A stretch of DNA of 64,000 nucleotides. Origin: Alphaproteobacteria bacterium. Its GTDB lineage: Bacteria; Pseudomonadota; Alphaproteobacteria; RS24. The translations under genes and the position numbers were made by a program. The DNA lies in the NCBI GenBank assembly GCA_029248825.1, contig JAQWIP010000102.1:79451-143450 (forward strand), read 5' to 3'. This document shows positions 36,119 to 44,213 of this stretch, piece after piece (the first letter of the stretch is position 1; each line of letters begins with the position of its first letter). The notes under the pieces are model-generated. The model did no database searches, was not told the origin of the DNA, and saw only the letters and a list, made by a program, of their open reading frames with translations.

Positions 36119-36150
36119 AAAACCGGCCTTTATTGTTGAGGCCGGTTTTT
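36119..36150 (+). terminator. Intrinsic terminator after rpsO
   Basis: AAAACCGGCCT (36119-36129) pairs perfectly with AGGCCGGTTTT (36139-36149) over 11 bp with a 9-base loop, followed by T residues and CCTTTCT. Confidence 0.9.
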
Positions 36151-36177
36151 CCTTTCTGTCATAAGGCCTGACAGACC

Positions 36178-36300
36178 TTTTTCTGGCATGAGGTCAGAAA
36201 AAACAGAGGAAAGAGAACTGGCCTTATTTTGGTTCTCGATTGAAGCTGCTCCTTTCAAGGGAAAGGAGCTTTGGCAAAGCAAGCCTAGATAAGGCGGCTT
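36178..36300 (+). promoter_or_regulatory. Hairpin-rich pnp 5' leader
   Basis: Successive potential stems are TTTTTCTG/CAGAAAAA (36178-36185 with 36195-36202), GAGAAC/GTTCTC (36213-36218 with 36232-36237), GCTCCTTTC/GAAAGGAGC (36248-36256 with 36261-36269, loop AAGG) and AAGCC/GGCTT (36281-36285 with 36296-36300). A stem-rich leader fits the known model in which RNase III cleaves the pnp leader and PNPase represses its own mRNA. Confidence 0.55.
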
Positions 36301-36319
36301 GCCGTGATAGGAAAAACGA

Positions 36320-38440
36320 ATGTTTGATATTACTCGTGAAGAAATTGAATGGGGTGGGCGTACGCTGACCCTCGAAACTGGCCGTGTGGCCCGTCAAGCG
36401 GACGGTGCTGTTTTGGCCACTTATGGAGAAACTTCAGTGCTGGCCACTGTGGTTGGAGATCGCAGCCCGAAGCCGGGTCTCGACTTTTTTCCCCTAACTG
36501 TGAATTACCAAGAAAAAGCCTATGCCGCGGGTAAAGTGCCAGGCGGCTATTTTAAGCGCGAAGGCCGTCCGAGCGAAAAAGAGACGCTGATTTGTCGTCT
36601 CATTGACCGCCCCATCCGCCCGCTTTTTGTGAAAGGCTTTAAAAACGAAACCCAAGTCATCGCCACCGTGATGAGCCATGACCTTGAAAACGATGCCGAT
36701 ATTGTGGCTATGGTTGCTGTATCTGCGGCGCTGACGCTTTCGGGTTTGCCGTTCCAAGGCCCGATTGGCGCCGCTCGTGTGGGTCTCATTGATGGCGAAT
36801 ATGTCCTCAACCCAACCCTCGACCAAATGGCAGACACATCGCTCGACCTCATCGTGGCCGGCACAGATGACGCCGTCTTGATGGTGGAATCGCAAGCCGA
36901 TGAACTGGCCGAAGACGTGATGCTGGGCGCTGTGATGTTTGGCCACCGTGAGTTCCAACCGGTTATTGATGCGTGCATTCGCATGGGAGAGAAAGCCGCC
37001 AAAGAACCTCGCGATGTGGTTATTCCAGACGATAGCGCTTTGAAAGAAAGCGTCGCAGGCATTGCCAAAGACGGCCTCGTGGCTGCCTATGGCGAAGCCG
37101 ACAAGCAAGTGCGCCAAAGCGCCATTGCCGCTTTGAAAGATACGGTTTATGCCGATTTGGTAGCGGCGGACGCCAGCTCCGATGAACGCAATGCGGTCTC
37201 GGGCGCGTTTAAATCGTTGGAAAGCGATATCGTTCGTGGCGATATTCTCGACACAGAAAAACGTATTGATGGTCGCGGTCTTGCAGATGTGCGCGCGATT
37301 GTTTCCGAAGCTGGCATTTTGCCTCGCACGCATGGCTCGGCCTTGTTTACGCGCGGCGAAACGCAAGCCCTCGTCGTGGCCACTTTGGGCACCGGCGATG
37401 ATGAACAATTCGTCGATGCGCTGGAAGGCACTTATCGCGAAAACTTCATGCTGCATTATAACTTCCCACCTTACTCGGTCGGGGAAACCGGACGCGTCGG
37501 CTTTACAGGTCATCGTGAGATTGGTCACGGCAAGCTCGCTTGGCGCGCTTTGAAAGCCATGTTGCCAAGCAAGGAAGAGTTCCCCTACACCTTGCGTCTA
37601 GTGTCTGAAGTGACAGAAAGCAACGGCTCGTCTTCGATGGCGACGGTTTGTGGCGCGTCGCTGGCGATGATGGATGCGGGCGTTCCGCTGAAAAAACCAG
37701 TGGCGGGTATTGCTATGGGTCTGATTAAAGAGGGCGAGCGTTTCGCTGTTCTCTCGGACATTCTTGGCGATGAAGACCATCTGGGAGATATGGACTTTAA
37801 AGTGGCAGGTACCAAGGACGGTATTACGTCGCTGCAAATGGACATTAAAATCACCGGCATTACCGAAGAAATTATGCAAGTTGCCCTCGACCAAGCCAAG
37901 GGTGGCCGCACGCATATTCTCGACGAAATGGCGAAATCTCTCACCGAAGCGCGTGACGAGATGGGCGAATATGCGCCCAAGATTGAAACCATTCAGGTGC
38001 CACAAGATAAAATCCGGGAAGTGATTGGTACCGGCGGTAAAATCATTCGCGAGATTGTAGAAACCTCAGGTGCGAAGATTGATATTGGCGATGATGGCCT
38101 GATTAAAGTGGCTTCTGCGGATGGGGCGGCGATCAAGTCGGCTCTCGACCAAATCAACTCGATTGTGGCCGAGCCAGAAGAAGGCGTTATCTACGAAGGC
38201 ACGGTTGTCAAAACCATGGACTTTGGAGCTTTCGTGAACTTCTTCGGCAAGCGCGATGGTCTGGTGCATATTTCGCAACTGGCCGACAAACGCGTCGAAA
38301 ACACGACCGATGTTGTCAAAGAAGGCGACACCGTGAAAGTGAAATTGATGGGCTTCGACGATCGCGGCAAAGTTCGCTTGTCGATGAAAGTGGTCGATCA
38401 AGAAACTGGCGAAGATCTGGAAAACAAATCTGCTGAATAA
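36320..38440 (+). CDS. pnp: Polyribonucleotide nucleotidyltransferase (PNPase)
   Basis: Phosphorolytic 3'-5' exoribonuclease and degradosome component. The 706 residues comprise RNase PH domain 1 (about 1-230), a helical linker, RNase PH domain 2 (about 310-540), a KH domain (IREVIGTGGKIIREIVETSG, about 560) and an S1 domain (VVKTMDFGAFVNFFGKRDGL, about 635). The length is standard. AGGA precedes the ATG. It is transcribed after the rpsO terminator, so the hairpin-rich leader is either read through or served by its own promoter. Confidence 0.98.
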   Translation: MFDITREEIEWGGRTLTLETGRVARQADGAVLATYGETSVLATVVGDRSPKPGLDFFPLTVNYQEKAYAAGKVPGGYFKREGRPSEKETLICRLIDRPIRPLFVKGFKNETQVIATVMSHDLENDADIVAMVAVSAALTLSGLPFQGPIGAARVGLIDGEYVLNPTLDQMADTSLDLIVAGTDDAVLMVESQADELAEDVMLGAVMFGHREFQPVIDACIRMGEKAAKEPRDVVIPDDSALKESVAGIAKDGLVAAYGEADKQVRQSAIAALKDTVYADLVAADASSDERNAVSGAFKSLESDIVRGDILDTEKRIDGRGLADVRAIVSEAGILPRTHGSALFTRGETQALVVATLGTGDDEQFVDALEGTYRENFMLHYNFPPYSVGETGRVGFTGHREIGHGKLAWRALKAMLPSKEEFPYTLRLVSEVTESNGSSSMATVCGASLAMMDAGVPLKKPVAGIAMGLIKEGERFAVLSDILGDEDHLGDMDFKVAGTKDGITSLQMDIKITGITEEIMQVALDQAKGGRTHILDEMAKSLTEARDEMGEYAPKIETIQVPQDKIREVIGTGGKIIREIVETSGAKIDIGDDGLIKVASADGAAIKSALDQINSIVAEPEEGVIYEGTVVKTMDFGAFVNFFGKRDGLVHISQLADKRVENTTDVVKEGDTVKVKLMGFDDRGKVRLSMKVVDQETGEDLENKSAE

Positions 38441-38460
38441 GCGCTTTTGTTTCAAGCAAA

Positions 38461-38502
38461 AAGAAACCGCCGCGAGGACATCCTCGCGGCGGTATTTCTT
38501 TT
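38461..38502. terminator. Bidirectional intrinsic terminator between pnp and fabB
   Basis: CCGCCGCGAGGA (38467-38478) pairs with TCCTCGCGGCGG (38481-38492) over 12 bp. T-rich tracts flank it in both readings (TATTTCTTTTT rightward, TTTCTTTTTG leftward), so it can end both convergent transcripts. Confidence 0.9.
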
Positions 38503-38527
38503 TGTAAAGGAAAGGAAATATCGCGGG

Positions 38528-39739
38528 TTAAACGCGTTTCATCACCAGCGTGCCATTGGTGCCGCCAAAGCCAAATGAGTTGGACATCACACAGTTTAGC
38601 TTCACGCCATCGCGGCGTTCGGTAACAATCGGCATATCGGCAAAATCAGGGTCTAGCTCGGTGATATGCGCCGAGCCGGTGATGAAATCATTTTGCATCA
38701 TCAGCAGCGAATAAATCGCCTCCTGCACGCCAGCCGCGCCGAGCGAGTGGCCGGACAAAGATTTGGTGGCCGAGATGGGCGGGCAGTCGGCGCCAAAGAC
38801 TTCGCGCAAAGCTTCGATTTCTTTAATGTCGCCAACCGGTGTCGAGGTGGCGTGGGGGTTGATATAATCCACCGGGCAATCGAGGTCTTGCATGGCCATT
38901 TGCATGCAGCGCACGGCGCCTTCGCCCGAAGGCTGCACCATGTCATAGCCGTCGGAAGTGGCGCCATAGCCAGCGATTTCGGCATAGATTTTCGCCCCGC
39001 GTTTTTTCGCATGTTCCATTTCTTCCAACACCACAACGCCGGCGCCGCCGGCGATAACAAAACCATCGCGCGATTTATCATAGGCGCGGCTGGCGGTGGA
39101 AGGCGTGTCATTATGTTTCGAGCTCATGGCGCCCATGGCATCGAAGAGAACCGAAAGCGCCCAATCTAATTCTTCGCCGCCGCCAGCAAACATCACGTCT
39201 TGTTTGCCCCATTGAATCATTTCTGCCGCATTGCCAATGCAATGGGTAGAGGTGGCGCAAGCGGAGGAGATGGAATAATTGACGCCCTTAATGCCAAACG
39301 GGGTGGCCAGGGTCGCTGAATTGGTTGAACTCATGGCTTTGGGAACGGCAAAGGGCCCGACCCGTTTGGGGCTAGAATTGCGCGCCGTATCGGTGGCGGC
39401 AATCAGCGCTTTGGTGCTGGGGCCACCCGAGCCCATAATCAGGCCGGTGCGTGGGTTTTGAATGGTGGTTTCTTCGAGGCCAGCATCGGCAATGGCTTGT
39501 TGCATGGCGACATAATTCCACGCCGCGCCATCGCCCATAAAGCGGCGGACGCGTTTTTCGACCGCTTCTTCAATGTTCAAAGTCGGCTGGCCTGCGATTT
39601 GCGAGCGAAAGCCCATATCGGCAAAACTTGCCATAGCGGAAATGCCCGAGCGGCCTTCTTTTAAAGAGGTGGTAACTTCTTGGGCATTATTGCCAAGGCT
39701 TGAGACAATGCCAATTCCAGTAATCACAACACGGCGCAT
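38528..39739 (-). CDS. fabB: 3-oxoacyl-[acyl-carrier-protein] synthase I
   Basis: Elongating ketoacyl-ACP synthase needed, with FabA, for unsaturated fatty acid synthesis. The 403 residues show the Cys-His-His triad: C161 (SSACATSTH), H296 (NPHATSTP) and H331 (SGHSLGAAG), plus the C-terminal SNSFGFGGTNG. The start MRRVVITG at 39739 has AGGAG upstream; an extension of 6 residues is possible but unsupported. It lies 44 bases after fabA in the same operon. fabI, often third in this operon, is not present here. Confidence 0.96.
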   Translation of the reverse strand: MRRVVITGIGIVSSLGNNAQEVTTSLKEGRSGISAMASFADMGFRSQIAGQPTLNIEEAVEKRVRRFMGDGAAWNYVAMQQAIADAGLEETTIQNPRTGLIMGSGGPSTKALIAATDTARNSSPKRVGPFAVPKAMSSTNSATLATPFGIKGVNYSISSACATSTHCIGNAAEMIQWGKQDVMFAGGGEELDWALSVLFDAMGAMSSKHNDTPSTASRAYDKSRDGFVIAGGAGVVVLEEMEHAKKRGAKIYAEIAGYGATSDGYDMVQPSGEGAVRCMQMAMQDLDCPVDYINPHATSTPVGDIKEIEALREVFGADCPPISATKSLSGHSLGAAGVQEAIYSLLMMQNDFITGSAHITELDPDFADMPIVTERRDGVKLNCVMSNSFGFGGTNGTLVMKRV

Positions 39740-39783
39740 AGGGTACTCCTCGCTCATTCCAAATAGGGTTACAAAACTATGGG

Positions 39784-40308
39784 TTACATTTGTTCTGGGG
39801 TAAACAAGCCGACGCGCAAGCCTTCGGCCGTATAGATTAATTTGTCGTCAGCCAAAAGGCGCGCTTCGCCAATGCCCATGGTTAGGCGCCCGGTCATCAC
39901 CCGTTTGAGGTCGACTTCATAGCGCACTAATTTCACATCCGGCATCACTTGGCCGGTAAATTTCACCGCGCCTGCGCCCAACGCTCGGCCGCGCCCGGGA
40001 TTGCCAAGCCAACCGAGATGGAAGCCGATGAGCTGCCACATGGCATCTAGCCCCAAGCAGCCTGGCATCACGGGGTCGGTTTTAAAGTGGCAGTCGAAAA
40101 ACCAAAGATCGGGTTTCACATCCAGCTCGGCTTTAATTTCGCCTTTGCCATGCGCGCCGCCTTCATCCGAAATATGGGTGATGCGATCAAACATCAGCAT
40201 CGGCGGGGAGGGAAGCCGAGCATTGCCATCGCCAAACAGTTCGCCATTGGCGCAAGCGATTAGCTCTTCATAAGAATAAGAATTTTGAGTGGCTTTTTGA
40301 TTGGCCAT
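39784..40308 (-). CDS. fabA: 3-hydroxydecanoyl-[ACP] dehydratase/isomerase
   Basis: Dehydrates 3-hydroxydecanoyl-ACP and isomerises trans-2 to cis-3-decenoyl-ACP, the branch point to unsaturated fatty acids. The 174 residues contain the active site H74 (FDCHFKTDPVMPGCLGLD) and D88. The ATG at 40308 follows GGGAG; an in-frame codon upstream would add 16 unrelated residues. The pair fabA-fabB diverges from irr, as in many alphaproteobacteria. Confidence 0.96.
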   Translation of the reverse strand: MANQKATQNSYSYEELIACANGELFGDGNARLPSPPMLMFDRITHISDEGGAHGKGEIKAELDVKPDLWFFDCHFKTDPVMPGCLGLDAMWQLIGFHLGWLGNPGRGRALGAGAVKFTGQVMPDVKLVRYEVDLKRVMTGRLTMGIGEARLLADDKLIYTAEGLRVGLFTPEQM

Positions 40309-40327
40309 GCGGTTTCTCCCTGAACAA

Positions 40328-40356
40328 TAGATGTGAAAAACTAACACTTTTCGCAA
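40328..40356 (-). promoter_or_regulatory. Candidate fabA promoter
   Basis: On the minus strand TTGCGA (40356-40351) and CATCTA (40333-40328) are spaced by 17 bases, placing transcription about 20 bases before the fabA start codon. Confidence 0.45.
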
Positions 40357-40424
40357 GCGCCTCCTACTGCAAAACCACCCAAGAAAAGCAGCTTTTGGGT
40401 ATCCCCACCCCGCCCCTAAGTGGG

Positions 40425-40469
40425 TTGACAGGCGCGAGACTTCGCTCTATTTCCTAGAATGATTATAAA
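40425..40469 (+). promoter_or_regulatory. irr promoter with ICE/Irr-box-like palindrome
   Basis: TTGACA (40425-40430) and TATTTC (40448-40453) are spaced by 17 bases. Immediately downstream, over the expected start site, CTAGAA-TGA-TTATAA (40454-40468) matches the iron-control-element pattern TTAGAA-N3-TTCTAA at 10 of 12 positions. Occupancy by Irr or another iron regulator would block initiation. Confidence 0.55.
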
Positions 40470-40502
40470 CAACCCATTTCTTAAAAACCGCAAGGGTCAA
40501 AA

Positions 40503-40928
40503 ATGAGCGCCAAAATATCCAAACGTGACAAGCCAGATTGGCTTGCGGCTCGGTTGAAAGCTGCGGGTTTGCGCACCACGCGCCCGCGTTTGGCTTTGGC
40601 GGATTTGCTGTTTGGCAAAGGCGATCGCCATATTACGGCCGAGCAGCTTTATGGCGAAGCGCGCGCTGCGGGGTTGAGCGTCAGTCAGGCGACGATTTAC
40701 AATACATTGAACCAGTTTCACGCTGCGGGTCTGTTGCGCGAAGTGCAAGTCGACCCATCGCGCAGCTATTTTGATACCAATACATCCGATCACCATCACT
40801 TCTATATCGAAGAAGAGGGGCGGCTGATTGATATTGAAAAACAAGCGATTCCTATCGCCAGCCTGCCCGATAGTCCTGACGGGTTTCAGATTTCGGATGT
40901 AGAAATTATCATTCGCCTAACGCGCTAA
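40503..40928 (+). CDS. irr: Iron response regulator Irr (Fur family)
   Basis: Fur-family winged-helix regulator of 141 residues that in Rhizobiales and relatives senses iron through heme status. The DNA-binding helix is VSQATIYNTLNQFHAAG (about 60-76), and the Irr-specific histidine cluster HHHFY lies at 97-101. The N-terminal GCP heme motif seen in Bradyrhizobium is absent, which is common in other Irr proteins. It is divergent from fabA-fabB and has a probable operator at its own start site. Confidence 0.9.
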   Translation: MSAKISKRDKPDWLAARLKAAGLRTTRPRLALADLLFGKGDRHITAEQLYGEARAAGLSVSQATIYNTLNQFHAAGLLREVQVDPSRSYFDTNTSDHHHFYIEEEGRLIDIEKQAIPIASLPDSPDGFQISDVEIIIRLTR

Positions 40929-40946
40929 CCTTGGCTTGTGTGAAAC

Positions 40947-41486
40947 CTACTCGTTGAACTCGAAACGGTAGACACCCCAAAGCATATCGCGCTGCACCCA
41001 GCCTTCATGGCCGCCGAGGTCAATCTCGCACCAATCGCCTTCGCAGTCTTCCAGCCGACCAATCGCGCCCGATTGCCCAAGGGCGACAACGCCCGCCCCC
41101 ATGTCGGGGCGCTGGCGCAAAATCAGCGCATTGGCGGCTTGGCGCAACATCACCGTGCGATTGCCGCGCAATAGGCGGGCATGCATCCAGCCTTCGCTGC
41201 CTTCATGGTCGCGCACTTGGCGCCATTGGCCATATTCGGCGATGATTTCGAGCGGCAGCCCACGGCGTTGATATTGGAATAAAAGCGGATAATCTTCGCC
41301 CGGGCCGCGGCGCATATTGGCCTCGGATTTATTGACCGAAACAAAACGTGGCAGCGGTAATCCGCTATCCCCGAGGGGGCGGTTATCTCGGCTGTCTTGC
41401 GCGGAAATGGAGAACGGCACGAGGCTGACGACGCTGACCAATAAAACAAGCCCAAGACTGAGGCGAACTATCCACAAACGATTCAT
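40947..41486 (-). CDS. Exported SH3-domain protein
   Basis: Secreted or periplasmic protein of about 179 residues. The signal peptide is MNRLWIVRLSLGLVLLVSVV... with likely cleavage after SISA. Two bacterial SH3 (SH3b) domains follow (about 35-100: ANMRRGPGEDYPLLFQ, EGWMHARLL; and about 105-175: ALILRQRPDMGAG, GWVQRDMLWGVY). Such domains bind peptidoglycan or proteins in the envelope. I chose the ATG at 41486 after AAGGGGG; a TTG 27 bases upstream is in frame. It ends the minus-strand gene train. Confidence 0.85.
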   Translation of the reverse strand: MNRLWIVRLSLGLVLLVSVVSLVPFSISAQDSRDNRPLGDSGLPLPRFVSVNKSEANMRRGPGEDYPLLFQYQRRGLPLEIIAEYGQWRQVRDHEGSEGWMHARLLRGNRTVMLRQAANALILRQRPDMGAGVVALGQSGAIGRLEDCEGDWCEIDLGGHEGWVQRDMLWGVYRFEFNE

Positions 41487-41526
41487 CCCCCTTGATACAA
41501 ACAACCGCTTCAATCAGCAAGCCAGT

Positions 41527-42300
41527 TTATCGGCTCGCCTCGCCATTGTTCGGGTTTTGCGGATCCCACGCCAGTTTCACCGTGCGCGATTTGGCCGATA
41601 AAGCGTCATAAATCAGCAGCCGTCCGGCCAAGCTTTCGCCCGCGCCGGTGATTTCTTTCACTACTTCGACCGCTTGCAAACTGCCAATAATGCCAGTTAA
41701 CGCCCCCAAAACGCCGGAGGTGGCGCAGTCTTCTTCTATCTCCGGCACCTCTGGCACCAGCGAGCGATAGCATGGCAAAGGCACGCCATCGCTATCTTTA
41801 AGCCAAGCCTTGAAGGTGGCCACCTGCCCGTCAAATCGCCCGACCGCGCCAGACACTAAAATCGTTTGGCCGCTAAAACATGCGTCATTGACGCAAAGCC
41901 GCGTGGCAAAATTATCACAAGCATCGACCACCACATCATAGTCTTCGAACAAATCGGCGGCATTGTCTTGGGTAACTCTTATCGCCAGCGCCTGCACTTT
42001 TATGTGGGGGTTGAGGGCGCGCAAGGCTTTGGCCGCCACGTCGACTTTGGGCTGGCCGATATCTGTAGCGGTGAATAAAATCTGGCGCTGCAAGTTAGAC
42101 AGCGCCACCACATCGTCATCGAGCAGCGCCAAAGTGCCAACGCCCGCCGCGGCCAAATATTGCGCGACCGGATGACCCAAGCCCCCCATGCCGACAATCA
42201 ACACGCGCGCGGTTTTGAGTTTTTGCTGACCCGCACCGCCAATTTCGCGCAGCAGAATATGGCGTTGATAGCGCTCAATTTCGCTATCGCCCAGCATCAA
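41527..42300 (-). CDS. MoeB/ThiF family sulfur-carrier adenylyltransferase with degenerate zinc site
   Basis: E1-like enzyme of 257 residues that would adenylate the C-terminus of a ubiquitin-like sulfur carrier (MoaD, ThiS or similar). The nucleotide-binding motif is GMGGLGHPVAQYLAAAG (37-53), with DDDVVALSNLQRQ and the conserved C192 in EEDCATSGVLG. The zinc tetra-cysteine site of MoeB is mostly lost: CYRC reads C177-Y-R-S180, and the C-terminal CPxC region reads DPQNPNNGE (246-254). Its 2-base gap to cysK suggests a sulfur-metabolism role; MoeB and ThiF cannot be told apart here. Confidence 0.85.
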   Translation of the reverse strand: MMLGDSEIERYQRHILLREIGGAGQQKLKTARVLIVGMGGLGHPVAQYLAAAGVGTLALLDDDVVALSNLQRQILFTATDIGQPKVDVAAKALRALNPHIKVQALAIRVTQDNAADLFEDYDVVVDACDNFATRLCVNDACFSGQTILVSGAVGRFDGQVATFKAWLKDSDGVPLPCYRSLVPEVPEIEEDCATSGVLGALTGIIGSLQAVEVVKEITGAGESLAGRLLIYDALSAKSRTVKLAWDPQNPNNGEASR

Positions 42301-42302
42301 GC

Positions 42303-43274
42303 CTATAGGCCTTCAAACAGGGCGGTGGAGAGATAACGCTCGGCAAAGCTTGGCAAAATCACGACGATGTTTTTGCCTGCCATATCGGCGCGACTGCCGA
42401 CTTCCAGTGCCGCCGCAATGGCCGCGCCCGAGCTAATGCCGCCTGGCACGCCTTCGAGGCGGGCTAATTGGCGCGCGGTTTCAAAGGCTGTTTCATTGCC
42501 AATGGTGATAATTTCATCGGCCCATTCTTGTTCCATATTGCCGGGTACAAAGCCTGCGCCAATGCCCTGAATTTTATGCGGGCCGCCATTGCCGCCCGAT
42601 AGAACGGGGCTGTCTTCGGGTTCGACGGCAATCATTTTAAGGCCAGCTTTTCTTGGCTTTAACACCGAGCCAATGCCGGTAAAAGTGCCGCCCGTGCCAA
42701 CGCCCGAGATAACCACATCGACGCTGCCTTGCGTATCGTTCCAAATTTCTTCGGCCGTGGTGGCACGGTGGATGGCGGGGTTGGCGGGATTGTTAAATTG
42801 TTGGGGCATCACCCAGCCGTCATTTGCGGCGAGCAAGTCTTCGGCGCGCGAAATCGCGCCTTTCATGCCTTTTTCGGCGGGCGTCAAATCTAGCTCGGCG
42901 CCCAGCAGCAGCAGCATTTTGCGCCGCTCTATCGACATGCTTTCGGGCATGCATAAAATCAACCGATAGCCTTTCGCCGCACAGGCAAAGGCCAGCGCGA
43001 TACCCGTATTGCCAGAGGTCGGCTCGACAATCACGCTATCGGGTTGAATGTCGCCGCTGGCTTCCAGCGCCTCAATCATGGCAACGCCAATGCGGTCTTT
43101 GACGCTGGCGATCGGGTTGAAAAACTCTAGCTTGGCCAAAATATTGGCCTGACAGCCATGTTCGGCGGCGATGCGGCCAAGCTGTACAATCGGCGTATTG
43201 CCGATGGTTTGCGTGATGGATGAATAGATTTTTCCGCGCCCGATTTGGGCTTCTGGTTTTTTATTTTCGCTCAT
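42303..43274 (-). CDS. cysK: Cysteine synthase A (O-acetylserine sulfhydrylase)
   Basis: PLP enzyme of 323 residues making cysteine from O-acetylserine and sulfide. The PLP lysine is K59 in NPIASVKDRIG, the phosphate cradle is GVGTGGTFTGIG, and the substrate loop is TSGNTG. It sits in a tight cluster rrf2-cysK-moeB-like with 12- and 2-base gaps, pointing to common control by the Rrf2 regulator. Confidence 0.96.
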   Translation of the reverse strand: MSENKKPEAQIGRGKIYSSITQTIGNTPIVQLGRIAAEHGCQANILAKLEFFNPIASVKDRIGVAMIEALEASGDIQPDSVIVEPTSGNTGIALAFACAAKGYRLILCMPESMSIERRKMLLLLGAELDLTPAEKGMKGAISRAEDLLAANDGWVMPQQFNNPANPAIHRATTAEEIWNDTQGSVDVVISGVGTGGTFTGIGSVLKPRKAGLKMIAVEPEDSPVLSGGNGGPHKIQGIGAGFVPGNMEQEWADEIITIGNETAFETARQLARLEGVPGGISSGAAIAAALEVGSRADMAGKNIVVILPSFAERYLSTALFEGL

Positions 43275-43286
43275 CTCTCTCTCCCG

Positions 43287-43721
43287 TTAAATGGTGAAAT
43301 CGCCAACACCTGATGGCTGGCTTTCTGAATTATGGCATAGATCGGCAATGCTCGTGTCGCCCACCGCTTCGCCCAATGCGGTTTGCAGTTGCGCGTGAAA
43401 CGGTTCGACAATCTCGCGGCATAAATCTGAGCGCGAGCTGACGCCCTCGGTTTCTTTATCCAAAGTCTCGATGACTTCAAAGATTTCGCGCACGCTGATG
43501 CGTCGCCGCTCGCGCGCCAACCGATAGCCCCCTCGCGGGCCGCGCACGCCGCGCAAAATATTGGCTTTTACCAGAGCTTGCATAATCTGTTCGAGATAGC
43601 GTTGCGGCACGCCTTGGCGCTCGGTTATTTCGCGCGCCTGCACGGGGTTGGGGCGCGCATGCAGCGCCACGTCCAACACGGCCTCCAAAGCCATCAAAGA
43701 TTTGCGCGATAATTGAATCAT
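43287..43721 (-). CDS. Rrf2 family transcriptional regulator (CymR/IscR-like)
   Basis: Winged-helix regulator of 144 residues with the Rrf2 DNA-binding segment VPQRYLEQIMQALVKANIL and wing RGPRGGYRLAR. Only two cysteines are present (C101 and C129), so the three-cysteine cluster site of IscR is incomplete. Its position directly before cysK argues for a CymR-like role in cysteine or sulfide control. It overlaps the dut stop by 4 bases. Confidence 0.9.
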   Translation of the reverse strand: MIQLSRKSLMALEAVLDVALHARPNPVQAREITERQGVPQRYLEQIMQALVKANILRGVRGPRGGYRLARERRRISVREIFEVIETLDKETEGVSSRSDLCREIVEPFHAQLQTALGEAVGDTSIADLCHNSESQPSGVGDFTI

Positions 43722-44203
43722 GCAGGCCCCGTTTTATCGCTCGCGGGGGCATCGGTTCCCGTCGAGCCAAAGCCGCCCGAGCCGCGCGCCGTATCCCCCA
43801 AAACATCGACTTCTATTAAGGTCGCCTGCACAACGGGTGCGAAAATCATTTGCGCGATGCGCATATTGCGCTCCACCGTAAAGTCTTCTTGGCCGTGGTT
43901 AATCAAGATGATTTTCACCTCGCCGCGATAATCACTATCAATCGTGCCGGGCGTATTCAGCACGCTCAGGCCATGTTTGGCCGCCAATCCCGAGCGCGGG
44001 CGCACTTGCGCTTCAAAGCCTTTCGGCATGGCCATGGAAAGTCCCGTTGGCACCATGGCTTGTTGGCCCGGTTGTAAAACCAACGGCTCGTCCTCGGCCA
44101 AAGCGGCGCGCAAATCCATGCCGGCCGCTTCGTCGGTTTCATAGGCAGGCAGCTCGAGGCCTTTGGCGTGGTCTAGAACTTTAATCTCAATGCGCGGGCT
44201 CAT
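43718..44203 (-). CDS. dut: Deoxyuridine 5'-triphosphate nucleotidohydrolase
   Basis: Trimeric dUTPase of 161 residues that hydrolyses dUTP to dUMP, keeping uracil out of DNA and feeding thymidylate synthesis. All five motifs are visible: AAGMDLRA, RPRSGLAAKHGL, GTIDSDYRGEVKIIL, ERNMRIAQMIFAP and the C-terminal GSGGFGSTG. AAGGAAG precedes the ATG. It follows coaBC by 10 bases, the standard coaBC-dut pair. Confidence 0.97.
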   Translation of the reverse strand: MSPRIEIKVLDHAKGLELPAYETDEAAGMDLRAALAEDEPLVLQPGQQAMVPTGLSMAMPKGFEAQVRPRSGLAAKHGLSVLNTPGTIDSDYRGEVKIILINHGQEDFTVERNMRIAQMIFAPVVQATLIEVDVLGDTARGSGGFGSTGTDAPASDKTGPA

Positions 44204-44213
44204 ATGGCTTCCT

